Shown: piece after piece, positions 26,875 through 36,484 of the stretch | How the letters are laid out: every line of letters begins with the position of its first letter | How positions within the stretch are numbered: the first letter of the stretch is position 1 | DNA from: Alteromonas sp. CI.11.F.A3 | GTDB taxonomy: Bacteria > Pseudomonadota > Gammaproteobacteria > Enterobacterales > Alteromonadaceae | NCBI RefSeq assembly: GCF_032925565.1 | Contig: NZ_CP136708.1 | Coordinates: forward strand, 4,402,001 to 4,466,000 | Length of the DNA stretch: 64,000 nucleotides | Direction: 5' to 3' | Notes under the pieces: model-generated | What the model was told of the DNA's origin: nothing | The model's database searches: none | The model's input: only the letters and a program-made list of their open reading frames with translations | Position numbers and translations under genes: made by a program

Positions 26875-27705
26875 TTAAATGACTGGCCGATATATAGTTT
26901 TACCCATAGGCCGTACCAACTCTGGGTACATAGTGAAGTTTTCAGAATGACCGGCTACATACATTCCCTCAGGTGTCATTAACTTAACCATTCGGGATAA
27001 AATTTTGCGCTGCGTGTCTCGATCGAAGTAGATCATGACGTTTCGACAAAAAATAATATCAATTGGGCTTTCAATGTCCCATGTGGGCGACATCAGATTT
27101 AGAGTTTCAAACTGCACCATTCGCCTTAGTTCATCAGCCACTCGCACTTTTCCTAGCTGCGCGCCTTTGCCTTTATAGAAAAATTGTTGGCGATAATCAG
27201 GGGGTAACTGTTCAATACCACTAGCGCTATAAACCCCTAATGCGGCTTTTTGCAGTACACGGCTGTCGATATCAGTAGCAACGATAGACACTGGAGGAGT
27301 AAAAGTGCCAAATACCGATGCCACTGTCATTGCAATGGAATAAGGCTCTTCCCCCGTACTGCTGGCCGAGCACCAAATACGTTTGGTATTAGGATGTTGT
27401 TTTAAATATGTTGAAAGCGCATCGAAATGATGAGGCTCTCTGAAAAATGAGGTTAAATTGGTAGTAAGCGCATTAACGAAGTGCTCTTGCTCTTGATGGT
27501 TGTCAGCCACCACTGCCAAGTAGTCTTTAAAACGGGTTAATTTTAAAATGCGTAAACGCCGCGCTAAACGGCTATACACCATGGCATCTTTAGAATCAGC
27601 GAGCCGAATACCGGCACGCTCAAACAGTAGACGCCTGATTATATCGAAGTCTCGCCGACTGTAGGCAAACTCCCTTTGCGCCACTACTTCGTGTAACTCC
27701 GTCAT
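26875..27705 (-). CDS. cheR: CheR, chemotaxis protein methyltransferase
   Basis: A 276-residue SAM-dependent methyltransferase with an N-terminal all-alpha CheR domain (FDIIRRLLFERAGIRLADSK) and a Rossmann methyltransferase domain with WCSASSTGEEPYSIAM, DIDSRVLQKA, DIIFCRNVMIYFD and GHSENF. It methylates receptor glutamates. It lies 3 bp after the stop of a receptor gene whose C-terminal EWEAF tail is probably its docking site. Confidence 0.97.
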   Translation of the reverse strand: MTELHEVVAQREFAYSRRDFDIIRRLLFERAGIRLADSKDAMVYSRLARRLRILKLTRFKDYLAVVADNHQEQEHFVNALTTNLTSFFREPHHFDALSTYLKQHPNTKRIWCSASSTGEEPYSIAMTVASVFGTFTPPVSIVATDIDSRVLQKAALGVYSASGIEQLPPDYRQQFFYKGKGAQLGKVRVADELRRMVQFETLNLMSPTWDIESPIDIIFCRNVMIYFDRDTQRKILSRMVKLMTPEGMYVAGHSENFTMYPELVRPMGKTIYRPVI

Positions 27706-27708
27706 ACA

Positions 27709-30249
27709 CTAAAAGGCCTCCCACTCTGCGTCATCAGGCGAAGTTGGGTTTAACGCAACCCTTGGCTTAGATGGCCCTGGCCCCGTTATTGCCCTTGGGG
27801 CGGATGTAGGAAACGACGTCATCCCACTCGACGGCACAGAGGCTGAACTAAAATTTTGTTGCCCTACTTTAAATACTGCTACCCGCTGTGCAAGTTGACC
27901 GGATTGTTGTCTCATACTGTCTGCGGCAGCCGCCGCCTCTTCTACGAGCGCTGCATTTTGCTGGGTCATTTCATCCATTTGTACGACAGCGTTATTCACC
28001 TCTTGAATACCAGTGGCTTGTTCGGAACTGGCCGCAGCAATTTCTGACATAATATCGTTTACCCGCTTAATCGCCGTCACGATATCGGCCATGGTTTCTC
28101 CCGATTTATTTACCAACACATTGCCGTTGGTGATCTTCTCTACTGAGGTGGAAATAAGACCTTTAATATCTTTAGCTGCTTCTGCTGAACGCTGAGCTAA
28201 CGTGCGTACTTCCGATGCGACCACGGCGAACCCGCGGCCTTGCTCGCCAGCTCGTGCAGCTTCTACCGCTGCATTTAGAGCCAAAATGTTGGTTTGAAAT
28301 GCAATACCGTCGATAACGCCAATAATGTCGGAAATGCGCTGTGCCGAATCGTTAATTTCACCCATGGTATGAACCACTTTTTCAATCACCTTTCCGCCCT
28401 CTGACGCTACATCAGACGCTTGGCTGGCAAGGCCCTTCGCTTGGTCAGCATTTTCTGCATTCAGTTTTACCGTACCTGTTAGCTCTTCCATTGCGGATGC
28501 CGTTTCTTCTAAGCTAGACGCTTGCTGCTCAGTTCGACTTGATAAGTCGGCGTTGCCAGTCGCAATTTCATTAGAGGCGGTATCAATAGTTTCCACCGCA
28601 TCATGAATTTTGACGATAGTGTCGCGAAGCTCATCCACGAACTGATTGATTGACTCGCCGAGTATTTTAAAATCGCCATCTAGAGGTTCTTCAATCTTAT
28701 GCAGTAAATCTCCTTCGGTAAGCTTAGACATCACGGTTTTAATGCTGTCTACCGTCAACGTACGCCCCGTAATATCCGTGGCGTACTTCACTACCCTAAA
28801 CGGTTTACCATTTTGGTCTAGAATGGGGTTATAAGAAGCCTGAATATAGACAGCATTGCCTAGTTTGCTAATACGTTTGTACTCGCCACTGGCGTAAATA
28901 CCTTTACGTAATTGCTCCCAAAACGCTGCGTACTCTGGGCTGTTTTTAAAAGCAGGATCTACGAATATGCTGTGATGCTTCCCTTTCACTTCATCCAGGG
29001 TATAACCAAGTGCCGATAAGAAGTTACTGTTGGCGTCTAAAATCACCCCATCTAAATCAAATTCGATAACAGCTTGGGATTTGCTTATGGCAGTTAATTG
29101 CCCTTCAAAGTAGGCATTTTTAGCTTTTTGCGCAGTAATATCGGTGGCGAATTTTACGACCTTAAAAGGTTGCCCATTGCTGTCAAATATAGGGTTGTAA
29201 GAAGCTTGGATCCAAATTTCGCTGCCCCCCTTGCCTAACCTTTTAAATTCACCGGTTCGATAATTACCCGCTTGCAAATCTTTCCAGAATGCAGCGTATT
29301 CAGGGCTAAGTTTTACCTCCCTTTCTACGAAGGTACTGTGGTGCTTGCCTTTTACTTCCTCTAAGGAATACCCCATCACACTAAGAAAATTATCATTTGC
29401 GGTAAGAATATTGCCTTGCATATCGAATTCGATAACGGCTTGCGACTTACTAATAGCGTTAATTTGCCCTTGGTAATCGGCGTTCTGTGCTTTCTCAGCG
29501 GTGATATCAATAGCAAATTTCACAATAGCGGTTACCTTGCCATTGTGGTCAAAAATAGGGTTGTAAGAAGCTTGGATCCAAACCTCTTCGCCTTTGTTAT
29601 TTACCCGGCAAAACTCACCGCTGTGCGCCTCACCGCTTCGCAATACAGACCAAAAGTCTTTGTATTCTTGGCTACTGGCGTATTCACGAGTAACAAACAA
29701 GCTATGGTGTTTACCTTCAATATCACTTTGCGAGTACCCCATAGCAGAAAGAAAATTTTCATTCGCTTTGACTATACTGCCATCAGGAGAAAAAAGGATA
29801 ACAGCTTGGCTTCGGTCAATAGCATTGACCATACCCGTACGCTGATCTTCGTTTTCGTTATCGTTCCATTGCACAACATATTGCGCAGGGTTGGAACTTG
29901 ATGTGTTGAGCGCAGTAATATTTAACGTAAACACAGTGTCGGCCAACTGCGCATAAAAGCTTGCTTCGCTACACTGTAAAATTTGATTCAACAGCTGGGT
30001 ATTACCTTTCACAATCGTGGATAAATTTTGCCCCTTCAAAGAAGCATGGCCGCCGTGAATAGATACTGTAAAATCATCAGCGTAATGCTGCGCCAACGCT
30101 AAAAAAGCAGGGTTGTGATACACAATATTACCCGCGCTATCAATTACCATAATACTTGCGGTGCTTGCATCGAGGATTTGCGTTTTTAGCTGCGCCTCGT
30201 GCTGTGCAGCTTTAAGCTCGTCATTGTTGAGAAAGTTAAACACGCCCAT
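27709..30249 (-). CDS. Soluble methyl-accepting chemotaxis protein with tandem PAS domains
   Basis: 846 residues without a membrane helix, so it is a cytoplasmic receptor. A divergent N-terminal PAS is followed by three near-identical PAS-PAC repeats of about 122 residues (each with AVI.F...G.I..AN.NFLS..GY, GKHHS.FV and QASYNPI.D.NG), a short HAMP-like stretch ([22 protein letters not shown]), and the signalling domain with the hairpin [31 protein letters not shown]. It ends in EWEAF, like the CheR/CheB-binding pentapeptide NWETF of Tar/Tsr. Tandem PAS domains suggest redox, haem or small-ligand sensing (inference). The repeats must have arisen by internal duplication. Confidence 0.93.
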   Translation of the reverse strand: MGVFNFLNNDELKAAQHEAQLKTQILDASTASIMVIDSAGNIVYHNPAFLALAQHYADDFTVSIHGGHASLKGQNLSTIVKGNTQLLNQILQCSEASFYAQLADTVFTLNITALNTSSSNPAQYVVQWNDNENEDQRTGMVNAIDRSQAVILFSPDGSIVKANENFLSAMGYSQSDIEGKHHSLFVTREYASSQEYKDFWSVLRSGEAHSGEFCRVNNKGEEVWIQASYNPIFDHNGKVTAIVKFAIDITAEKAQNADYQGQINAISKSQAVIEFDMQGNILTANDNFLSVMGYSLEEVKGKHHSTFVEREVKLSPEYAAFWKDLQAGNYRTGEFKRLGKGGSEIWIQASYNPIFDSNGQPFKVVKFATDITAQKAKNAYFEGQLTAISKSQAVIEFDLDGVILDANSNFLSALGYTLDEVKGKHHSIFVDPAFKNSPEYAAFWEQLRKGIYASGEYKRISKLGNAVYIQASYNPILDQNGKPFRVVKYATDITGRTLTVDSIKTVMSKLTEGDLLHKIEEPLDGDFKILGESINQFVDELRDTIVKIHDAVETIDTASNEIATGNADLSSRTEQQASSLEETASAMEELTGTVKLNAENADQAKGLASQASDVASEGGKVIEKVVHTMGEINDSAQRISDIIGVIDGIAFQTNILALNAAVEAARAGEQGRGFAVVASEVRTLAQRSAEAAKDIKGLISTSVEKITNGNVLVNKSGETMADIVTAIKRVNDIMSEIAAASSEQATGIQEVNNAVVQMDEMTQQNAALVEEAAAAADSMRQQSGQLAQRVAVFKVGQQNFSSASVPSSGMTSFPTSAPRAITGPGPSKPRVALNPTSPDDAEWEAF

Positions 30250-30300
30250 AACCAGTTCATCCTAAATTTGCGAAATTTGTTACCGTTGCAGTCTTAGTTG

Positions 30301-30804
30301 TTACGCGTCTTCGTTAACGCTTGGGGGAGCAACTAAGCCCATTTCTTCGCTGGTGATAAGGCTTTCAATATTCACCAGAATAACCATCTGACCATCTACA
30401 TCTGCTAAGCCGTGTAAGTAACGGCTATCAAAAGCCACACCAAATTCAGGCGGCGCTAAAATTTGCTCTTCCATTAGCCGAATAACATCCGACACACCGT
30501 CTACCACAATACCTACAATGCGATCTTGAATATTGAGCATAATCACGATGGTAAATTCGGTATAAGTGGCTTCGCCAACATTGAATTTAAGGCGTAAATC
30601 CACAATAGGCACAATGTCCCCTCGTAAATTGATTACTCCTTTGATAAAGGCTGGTGCATTAGCAATTTTAGTGACTTGCTCGTAACCACGAATTTCCTTT
30701 ACAGTTTTAATATCCAAAGCGTAGTGTTCATCGGCAAGTACGAAACTTAAATATTCTTTGTCATCGCCCCCGATAACAGCTTGATGTAATGCGGTATCAC
30801 TCAT
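30301..30804 (-). CDS. cheW: CheW, chemotaxis coupling protein
   Basis: A 167-residue CheW that links receptors to CheA. The fold is seen from YLSFVLADEHYALDIKTVKEI through the conserved IKGVINLRGDIVPIVDLRLKF and GIVVDGVSDVI motifs. Its ATG overlaps the stop of cheA by 4 bp (ATGA), so translation is coupled. The 51-bp gap before the receptor gene keeps it in the operon. Confidence 0.97.
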   Translation of the reverse strand: MSDTALHQAVIGGDDKEYLSFVLADEHYALDIKTVKEIRGYEQVTKIANAPAFIKGVINLRGDIVPIVDLRLKFNVGEATYTEFTIVIMLNIQDRIVGIVVDGVSDVIRLMEEQILAPPEFGVAFDSRYLHGLADVDGQMVILVNIESLITSEEMGLVAPPSVNEDA

Positions 30805-32942
30805 GCGAGCATGTCCTCTAATTGACTTGAGGTATAAGTAGTTGCGATAGAGTCGGCATCGATAATGAGTGCAACTTTTCCGTCGCCCATGATGGTAGCG
30901 CCTGCAATTCCAGCTACTTTTCGGTAGTGATCTTCTAAGCTTTTTATTACCACTTGCTGCTGACCAACTAAGGCGTCTACCAGCACCCCAAAGCGCTTTT
31001 TACTGCTTTCGAGTAATACAACAATGGCTTCTGTGGGCTGCCGTTTGGCGTTTTCTACATCCATATAATCGTGAAGAGGGACAAGCGGCCAGTATTGGTC
31101 GCGAATATAAAGTACCGTATCGTTGCCCAAGGTTTTAAGCTGACTGGTTGTGGGCTGAAAAGACTCCACAATGTTGAGCAAAGGGATAACAAAAATCTGA
31201 TTCCCCACCGTCACGCACATTCCATCAACGATAGCGAGGGTGAGTGGCAGATGTATAAAGAAGCCCGAACCTTCTCCTAGTGAAGACTCTATTTCAATGC
31301 GCCCGCCTATGGCTTCAATATTCCGTCTTACCACGTCCATACCCACACCACGACCAGACACATCGGTTACCGCTTCGGCAGTAGAAAACCCGGCTTGAAA
31401 GATGAGCTGCCACACTTCGCTATCTGGCATCTCATCGCTAACAGCTAATCCATTGGCGCGGGCTTTATCTAAAATGCGGGCTCTATTCAATCCGCCGCCA
31501 TCATCGATAATGCTAATAATAATACTGCCGCCTTTTTGCTCAGCGCCTAGTATGACAGTGCCCGACTCTGGCTTACCCGCAGCACGTCGTTTTTCGGGCA
31601 ATTCAATACCATGATCGATACTGTTTCTAACCAAATGCGTTAACGGGTCTACCAACTTTTCAATCAAGCTTTTGTCAATTTCTGTGTGGGCGCCTTGCAA
31701 GACTAAATCGACCTTTTTATCTAGCTTGCCAGCTAAATCACGCACCAACCTAGGGAACCGATTGAATGTCGCGGTTAGTGGTAACATTCTGACCGACATT
31801 ACCGACTCTTGAATTTCACGAGTATTGCGCTGCAATTCGTCTATCGCCACTTGCAAACGCTCGCCTACCTGCCCATCTACTTCCTGCCCAATCAGAGACA
31901 ACATAGATTGGGTAATAACAAGTTCACCAACGAGGTTGACCATGGCGTCTATCTTGCCTGTGTCTACTCGAATAGAGGCACTATCTCGGCCACCCGCTTT
32001 TCTTGCTGGTCTAGCTGGTGACTTTGAAATATTGGGCGATGGCGTAGTCGACTTATTTACATCGATATCTGGGGCAGAAGAACGCGGTTCAAGTGGTGTG
32101 GGCATCGCTGTAGCCGCAGAAACGTTCTCTTTTGCACTTGGCTCAGGTATATCTAGGGTATCGAAAAAACCAAAACTTTCGTCACTGGCTACCGTCGTTA
32201 TTACGGGTACTTCTGGCTCATCAAAAAAACCGAAGCCATCATCTTCCGCGCTAGGCATTGGTTCGGTGGGAATATCATCAAAGAACCCAAAACCATCAGT
32301 ATTTTGTGTCGCCCCCTCATCGTCACTGGTCGCGCTTTGCTGGCTGGTATCTGCGGCGGTGACAGGCTCGTCATCAAAAAAGCCAAAGGCGTCGCTGTCA
32401 GGTTCATCTTCAAAAAAACCAAACGCGTCGCTGTTGGCATCGCCTCCATCATTGCTATTGCTACCACAAGTGCTGTCGAAGCTGCCATTACCGTTATTAG
32501 CATCGCTACGGCTAGAAGCCTCAATATGCGTATTAGATGCTGCTGTATCTTGGGTTTCTGTTAGCGCTTTTTCCAGCTTGGTAATACTCACTGCAATAGC
32601 TTGTTCTGGCACATCGACCTGATCGCGATAGGCCGCTAATGTCGCTTTTAATACATCAAGGGTTTCTAGTAACAGGTTAACGATATTAGTGGTAACAGAT
32701 AGCTCTTGATTACGGGCCTTATCTAACAGGTTTTCCATTACATGGGTAAGATTCATTAAGGCATTGAAGCCAAAAATGCCACTTCCCCCTTTAATAGAAT
32801 GGGCTGCGCGGAAAATACTGTTTAGTTCTTCCGAGTCAGGCGAGTCTACATCAAGGCTAATTAGCAGTTGTTCCATGTCGTCGAGATGCTCATCGCTCTC
32901 GTCAAAAAACACGCCGTGAAACTGCTCAATATCAATGCTCAT
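30801..32942 (-). CDS. cheA: CheA, chemotaxis sensor histidine kinase, with FGFF-repeat linker
   Basis: 713 residues. The N-terminal HPt domain has the phosphorylated His48 in IFRAAHSIKGGSGIFGF. The dimerisation domain (IRVDTGKIDAMVNLVGELVITQS), ATPase domain (HLVRNSIDHGIE, DDGGGLN, GRGVGMDVV) and C-terminal CheW-like domain follow. Between HPt and dimerisation domain, where P2 normally lies, the protein has a long acidic linker with five copies of a DxFGFFDxxP motif (about residues 170-265) instead of a recognisable P2 fold. These may be docking peptides for CheY or CheB (inference). It phosphorylates CheY and CheB in this cluster. Confidence 0.97.
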   Translation of the reverse strand: MSIDIEQFHGVFFDESDEHLDDMEQLLISLDVDSPDSEELNSIFRAAHSIKGGSGIFGFNALMNLTHVMENLLDKARNQELSVTTNIVNLLLETLDVLKATLAAYRDQVDVPEQAIAVSITKLEKALTETQDTAASNTHIEASSRSDANNGNGSFDSTCGSNSNDGGDANSDAFGFFEDEPDSDAFGFFDDEPVTAADTSQQSATSDDEGATQNTDGFGFFDDIPTEPMPSAEDDGFGFFDEPEVPVITTVASDESFGFFDTLDIPEPSAKENVSAATAMPTPLEPRSSAPDIDVNKSTTPSPNISKSPARPARKAGGRDSASIRVDTGKIDAMVNLVGELVITQSMLSLIGQEVDGQVGERLQVAIDELQRNTREIQESVMSVRMLPLTATFNRFPRLVRDLAGKLDKKVDLVLQGAHTEIDKSLIEKLVDPLTHLVRNSIDHGIELPEKRRAAGKPESGTVILGAEQKGGSIIISIIDDGGGLNRARILDKARANGLAVSDEMPDSEVWQLIFQAGFSTAEAVTDVSGRGVGMDVVRRNIEAIGGRIEIESSLGEGSGFFIHLPLTLAIVDGMCVTVGNQIFVIPLLNIVESFQPTTSQLKTLGNDTVLYIRDQYWPLVPLHDYMDVENAKRQPTEAIVVLLESSKKRFGVLVDALVGQQQVVIKSLEDHYRKVAGIAGATIMGDGKVALIIDADSIATTYTSSQLEDMLA

Positions 32943-32978
32943 TCTGAATCCTTCCAGGCCGGTAAGATGTGAAGAGGA

Positions 32979-33344
32979 TTAGCCCAAAACGCGCTTTGTC
33001 ACATCTAGCAGCTTATTAGGATCGAAAGGTTTCACCATCCAACCTGTAGCGCCCGCCGCTTTCCCTTTGGCTTTCATCTCTGGGCCCGCTTCCGTGGTGA
33101 GCATGACAATAGGCGTGCGATTAAAACCGCTTAAACTACGCAAGTTTTTGATAAGTGTTAAACCGTCCATGCGGGGCATGTTTTGATCGGTCAATACAAA
33201 TCCAAATTGCTGAGACTTACACTTGTCTAATGCTTCTTGACCATCTTGTGCGGTGGTAACTGTGTAGCCAGCACCTTTTAAGGTCATCTCTACCATCTGA
33301 CGAATTGATATAGAATCGTCGACTACTAAAATATGCTTGCTCAT
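32979..33344 (-). CDS. cheY: CheY-type single-domain response regulator
   Basis: A 121-residue receiver-only protein with the acidic pair DD (9-10), phospho-acceptor Asp53 in FVLTDQNMPRMDG, Thr in MLTTEA and Lys in MVKPFDPNKL. There is no output domain. It lies 36 bp upstream of cheA in the che operon and is the expected diffusible output to the flagellar motor or another target. The GWMVKPF ending is typical of cheY genes encoded with such clusters. Confidence 0.93.
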   Translation of the reverse strand: MSKHILVVDDSISIRQMVEMTLKGAGYTVTTAQDGQEALDKCKSQQFGFVLTDQNMPRMDGLTLIKNLRSLSGFNRTPIVMLTTEAGPEMKAKGKAAGATGWMVKPFDPNKLLDVTKRVLG

Positions 33345-33403
33345 ACTTTTTATTCCCTAACTGCCTAAAAGTAATAACTTTTGATGTCAAAATCCTTTGT
33401 ACC

Positions 33404-34591
33404 CTAGAATAACTCTACCTCTCCGGACTGCATGGATGTTGCAGAAACCGGGTTGTGGTCGGTTTTTCCTCGTTGGGCAAGTGCTTGTTGGTAAGCCTTT
33501 AATTCAGAAGCAAAAGCCTCCAAATTTTCAGGCTCTAGTTGTTGGAGTCGCTCGATAATAAATTTTACAATATCTTTCGTATAATCAATGTGCTGGCCAT
33601 TTATATCGCCAAACTGCATACCTCTTATCGCGTTATTTATTGCATCATCTAGTTGTTGTCCAATACCCTCTAGTTGCTTGGTGGTAACTTGGTCTGACTC
33701 TGCTTTGCGAATAATGTCTTTTAGCTCTTTACTGATATGGTCTTTGGCTTCAACCACATGGGAAATATCTTGAGAAGCAACAAACTCAGCGGTTTCGGTG
33801 AGCTTGTCTACCAAGCCTTTTATATTTTCTACCTGCTTCTTAATAACGTCACTGAACTGGGTTGAACGAGTAGACAGCGCCCGCACTTCATCGGCCACCA
33901 CGGCAAAGCCTCTTCCAGCTTCACCCGCTCGCGCTGCTTCAATGGCTGCGTTAAGCGCTAACAAATTAGTTTGTGCAGAAATATCATCTATTCCACTAAG
34001 CGCATCAATAACCGTAGGCATTGCTTGTTGAATGGTTTGTACTTGGCTCATTAAATGCTGTGTTGAAGACGACATTTTTTCAGTGGAATCGATAAAACTC
34101 ACAAGGGTGCTGTCGGTGTCTTGAGCAAAATTGCGCATTTTATCTGAGTAAGCGGTATGGTTTGTTGCATCGACGCTAAGCAGGGCATCAATACAATTAA
34201 CCTGTGCTGCCACTAGGTCTTTTAAGCTGGTAAAGGCTTGGCTAAGGGTAACAACCGCATCATCTTGGGTTGTTTTAATAGAAGACAGGTTTCCCTCACA
34301 TATTGATAGCGAGTGAGCAATTTCTCCCCCTGCTAATGCAATATGATCTTCCACATGAGCTGTGCCGGAATGTGTTTCTTCAATAGAGGAATTGGCATCA
34401 GACGATTTGCTCTTACTTGATGCGTAAGCGACAAATCCTATTAGCACCACCGTAAGCAAAATGAAGCCGAAAAGCGCTGAGCCAAAAAAGAACAGCGCCC
34501 AAGACGCCAATAGCCCTGCCACTGCGCCTACTAAATAAATATTAGTGCTACTTTCTGATTGTGTAGATGAACTTTCCACGTTTGAATGCAA
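33404..34591 (-). CDS. Membrane-bound methyl-accepting chemotaxis protein
   Basis: Two adjacent membrane helices ([36 protein letters not shown]) with almost no periplasmic loop are followed by a cytoplasmic signalling domain with [37 protein letters not shown]. The longest frame opens with GTG at 34,615. However, a strong AAGGAG lies inside that frame, six bases before a TTG at 34,591, so the TTG start (395 residues) is preferred. The protein probably senses the membrane or the cytoplasm, since it has no sensor domain outside. A C-terminal stretch ([25 protein letters not shown]) resembles CZB-less diguanylate-linked receptors. It is the first gene of the che operon. Confidence 0.92.
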   Translation of the reverse strand: MHSNVESSSTQSESSTNIYLVGAVAGLLASWALFFFGSALFGFILLTVVLIGFVAYASSKSKSSDANSSIEETHSGTAHVEDHIALAGGEIAHSLSICEGNLSSIKTTQDDAVVTLSQAFTSLKDLVAAQVNCIDALLSVDATNHTAYSDKMRNFAQDTDSTLVSFIDSTEKMSSSTQHLMSQVQTIQQAMPTVIDALSGIDDISAQTNLLALNAAIEAARAGEAGRGFAVVADEVRALSTRSTQFSDVIKKQVENIKGLVDKLTETAEFVASQDISHVVEAKDHISKELKDIIRKAESDQVTTKQLEGIGQQLDDAINNAIRGMQFGDINGQHIDYTKDIVKFIIERLQQLEPENLEAFASELKAYQQALAQRGKTDHNPVSATSMQSGEVELF

Positions 34592-34681
34592 AAGGATCTC
34601 CTTATACCCTGCCACTACTCCTTCATCACTCCAGATTTAACCGAGTGAAATATGCATGACGTGTGTTCAATGTCATAAAGG

Positions 34682-34712
34682 TACTTACTCTTAATTTGAT
34701 AAGGAGTAAGTA
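34682..34712. other. Inverted repeat upstream of che operon
   Basis: TACTTACTC (34,682-34,690) and GAGTAAGTA (34,704-34,712) form a perfect 9-bp inverted repeat with a 13-bp spacer, about 90 bp upstream of the first che gene. It could be an operator or a weak hairpin; no T-tract follows. Confidence 0.4.
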
Positions 34713-34881
34713 GGCAACGCGTTAGTCAATGTTGATTACAATATGGACTAAGCGTAGTACCCAATTTGGAAAGTTGGCAAGTAACGAGATGCGAAAAACT
34801 GCTATATGTGCAAAAAAACCTATGAAAGTCGGCGAACTCTAGATGTAACCTGTGGATATGAACTCAAATAACCTAGTTCAA

Positions 34882-35619
34882 TTACTTACTGCATGAATAC
34901 GATTGGTTTTGAAGGCTAAGAACGGCTGAATTCCCCTTGTTCCAAAATTCGGTATTCATTCCGATATAACGCGCCCCTGAGGCTGAACGCGTACGCTGCA
35001 ATATATGAATATTACCTTTTTCAGATAGCTTGATTGTTTCTGGGCTTAAAAAGCGCACCACAATGTTTCCTGCGGTTGCACAATTAAACTGATGCGTTCC
35101 CGTGGTTGCCGCATCCATTTTTTCATTCTTCGCAGTGTCTTGTGCTGACATTCTTATTAACTTAAGCCTTTGTTTACCGGCGTTATCATAAATAACCAAC
35201 CAAGTGCCCTTTTGAATTTCGTAACGACTTGCCATTTCTAGGGCTTTCACAAAGCGCTGCTCTTGCGCTGACATGGCACCTACACATGCGCGGCGCGTCG
35301 TTACCAATTTAGACGTTGCAAACTCACCTTCTGCTAATTCGCCCGGTTTTAAATTAAGTATGCCCGAAAATTGGTTACAGCCAGTAAAGCCTGAAATTCG
35401 ATTTTTCGTTACCAACTCCACAGTCATCATGCTGCTATCGATAATGCCGCCCATGTCGATGCTTTCCACTTGCCAAGTACCGGTTAGGGTAATTGCAGAT
35501 TCGTCGTCGGTCATTGAAGTCCCGTCGCTTGACGTTTGCGTAGGGCTATTACTGCAGCCAGCAACGGTAAAAAGTAAGCTCAAGACAATAAAAAGTGAAT
35601 TACGAAAATGAGAGGGCAT
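34882..35619 (-). CDS. META-domain plus MliC-domain lipoprotein
   Basis: The ATG at 35,619 starts a lipoprotein signal (SLLFTVAGCSNS, lipobox Cys about residue 22); a longer frame to 35,703 would bury it. The first half is a META/HslJ-like domain (LTGTWQVESIDMGG, ISGFTGCNQFSG). The second half matches the MliC/PliC fold (HQFNCATAGNIVVRFLS, SASGARYIGMN, FWNKGNSAVLSL, SYSC). MliC proteins inhibit C-type lysozyme. The protein is thus a two-domain envelope lipoprotein, perhaps protecting against host or protist lysozyme; inhibition is inferred from the fold only. Confidence 0.85.
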   Translation of the reverse strand: MPSHFRNSLFIVLSLLFTVAGCSNSPTQTSSDGTSMTDDESAITLTGTWQVESIDMGGIIDSSMMTVELVTKNRISGFTGCNQFSGILNLKPGELAEGEFATSKLVTTRRACVGAMSAQEQRFVKALEMASRYEIQKGTWLVIYDNAGKQRLKLIRMSAQDTAKNEKMDAATTGTHQFNCATAGNIVVRFLSPETIKLSEKGNIHILQRTRSASGARYIGMNTEFWNKGNSAVLSLQNQSYSCSK

Positions 35620-35794
35620 TACTAGTCCTTGCCGTTTTAAGATGAAGATAAAAGATAAAAGTACGAGTGTACAATATTGCGTAACGTGAGCTGAAAGTAG
35701 CAAATATGCTCAATGTTTGGAAGCGATACCTCAACCAACTTGCAAATAAGAACAATTATCAATAGCATGTAGACTCACAACTTTGGTACTTATT

Positions 35795-36484
35795 ATGTCT
35801 GCCGCTCGCATTTTAATAATAGAAGACGATATAACCCTTAGCGATCAGGTAGCTAGGCTGCTAAAAGAAAAAGGGTTTACCACTACGCAGTGCTTAGATG
35901 GCCAGAAAGGCTTATTAACGGCGTTGCAGGAAAGCTTCGATCTCATTCTACTCGATATCTTACTGCCTTCGCTCAATGGCTTGGCAGTTTTGAATCAAAT
36001 TCGAAAAGTTAAGCACACTCCTGTGATGATGATTACCGCCAGTGGTGCAGAACAAGAGCGCATTGAAGGCTATAGAAAAGGCGCTGATGATTACTTACCT
36101 AAGCCATTTAATTTCACCGAAATGATGCTTAGAATAGAGGCTCTGTTGCGCCGTAGCCAGCGAGACACAACTCCCCCAAAACAAGCTTCACAGTTAATCA
36201 TTGATGCGCTTCAACTAAACCGAATTAAGCAAGATGTTCGCTTTTCAGGGAACGGCGTTGAACTCACTCCTATTCAATTTAAGTTACTTTGGGTGCTATT
36301 AGAAAACCACCATGAAGTGATGACCAAAGCCTTCTTATATCAAAGCGTGCTTAACCGGCCTTTTAGTCGTTATGATAGAAGTTTAGACATGCACATTAGC
36401 CGTGTACGTAAAAAGCTAGTAGAAGCAGGTATGCCGCCAGAAAGACTTTCTACCTTGCATGGCAAAGGCTATCGCTTCTCATGA
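35795..36484 (+). CDS. OmpR/PhoB-family response regulator
   Basis: 229 residues from the ATG at 35,795; a TTG 12 bases earlier opens the same frame. Receiver domain: EDD, Asp54 in LILLDILLPSLNG, MITAS, LPKPFNF. The C-terminal winged helix (VELTPIQFKLLWVLLENHHEVMTKAFLYQSVLNRPFSRYDRSLDMHISRVRKKL) follows. The gene overlaps its kinase gene by 4 bp (ATGA). The pair stands convergent to a PepSY/TonB-receptor unit and resembles PfeR/PfeS-like or CpxR-like systems; a role in iron or metal uptake is possible but unproven. Confidence 0.93.
   Translation: MSAARILIIEDDITLSDQVARLLKEKGFTTTQCLDGQKGLLTALQESFDLILLDILLPSLNGLAVLNQIRKVKHTPVMMITASGAEQERIEGYRKGADDYLPKPFNFTEMMLRIEALLRRSQRDTTPPKQASQLIIDALQLNRIKQDVRFSGNGVELTPIQFKLLWVLLENHHEVMTKAFLYQSVLNRPFSRYDRSLDMHISRVRKKLVEAGMPPERLSTLHGKGYRFS

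Noticed and set aside
31825..32622. 265-codon plus-strand frame opposite cheA
   Set aside because: It is the antisense of the FGFF-repeat linker of CheA, with repetitive SSKKPK sequence and no start signal.
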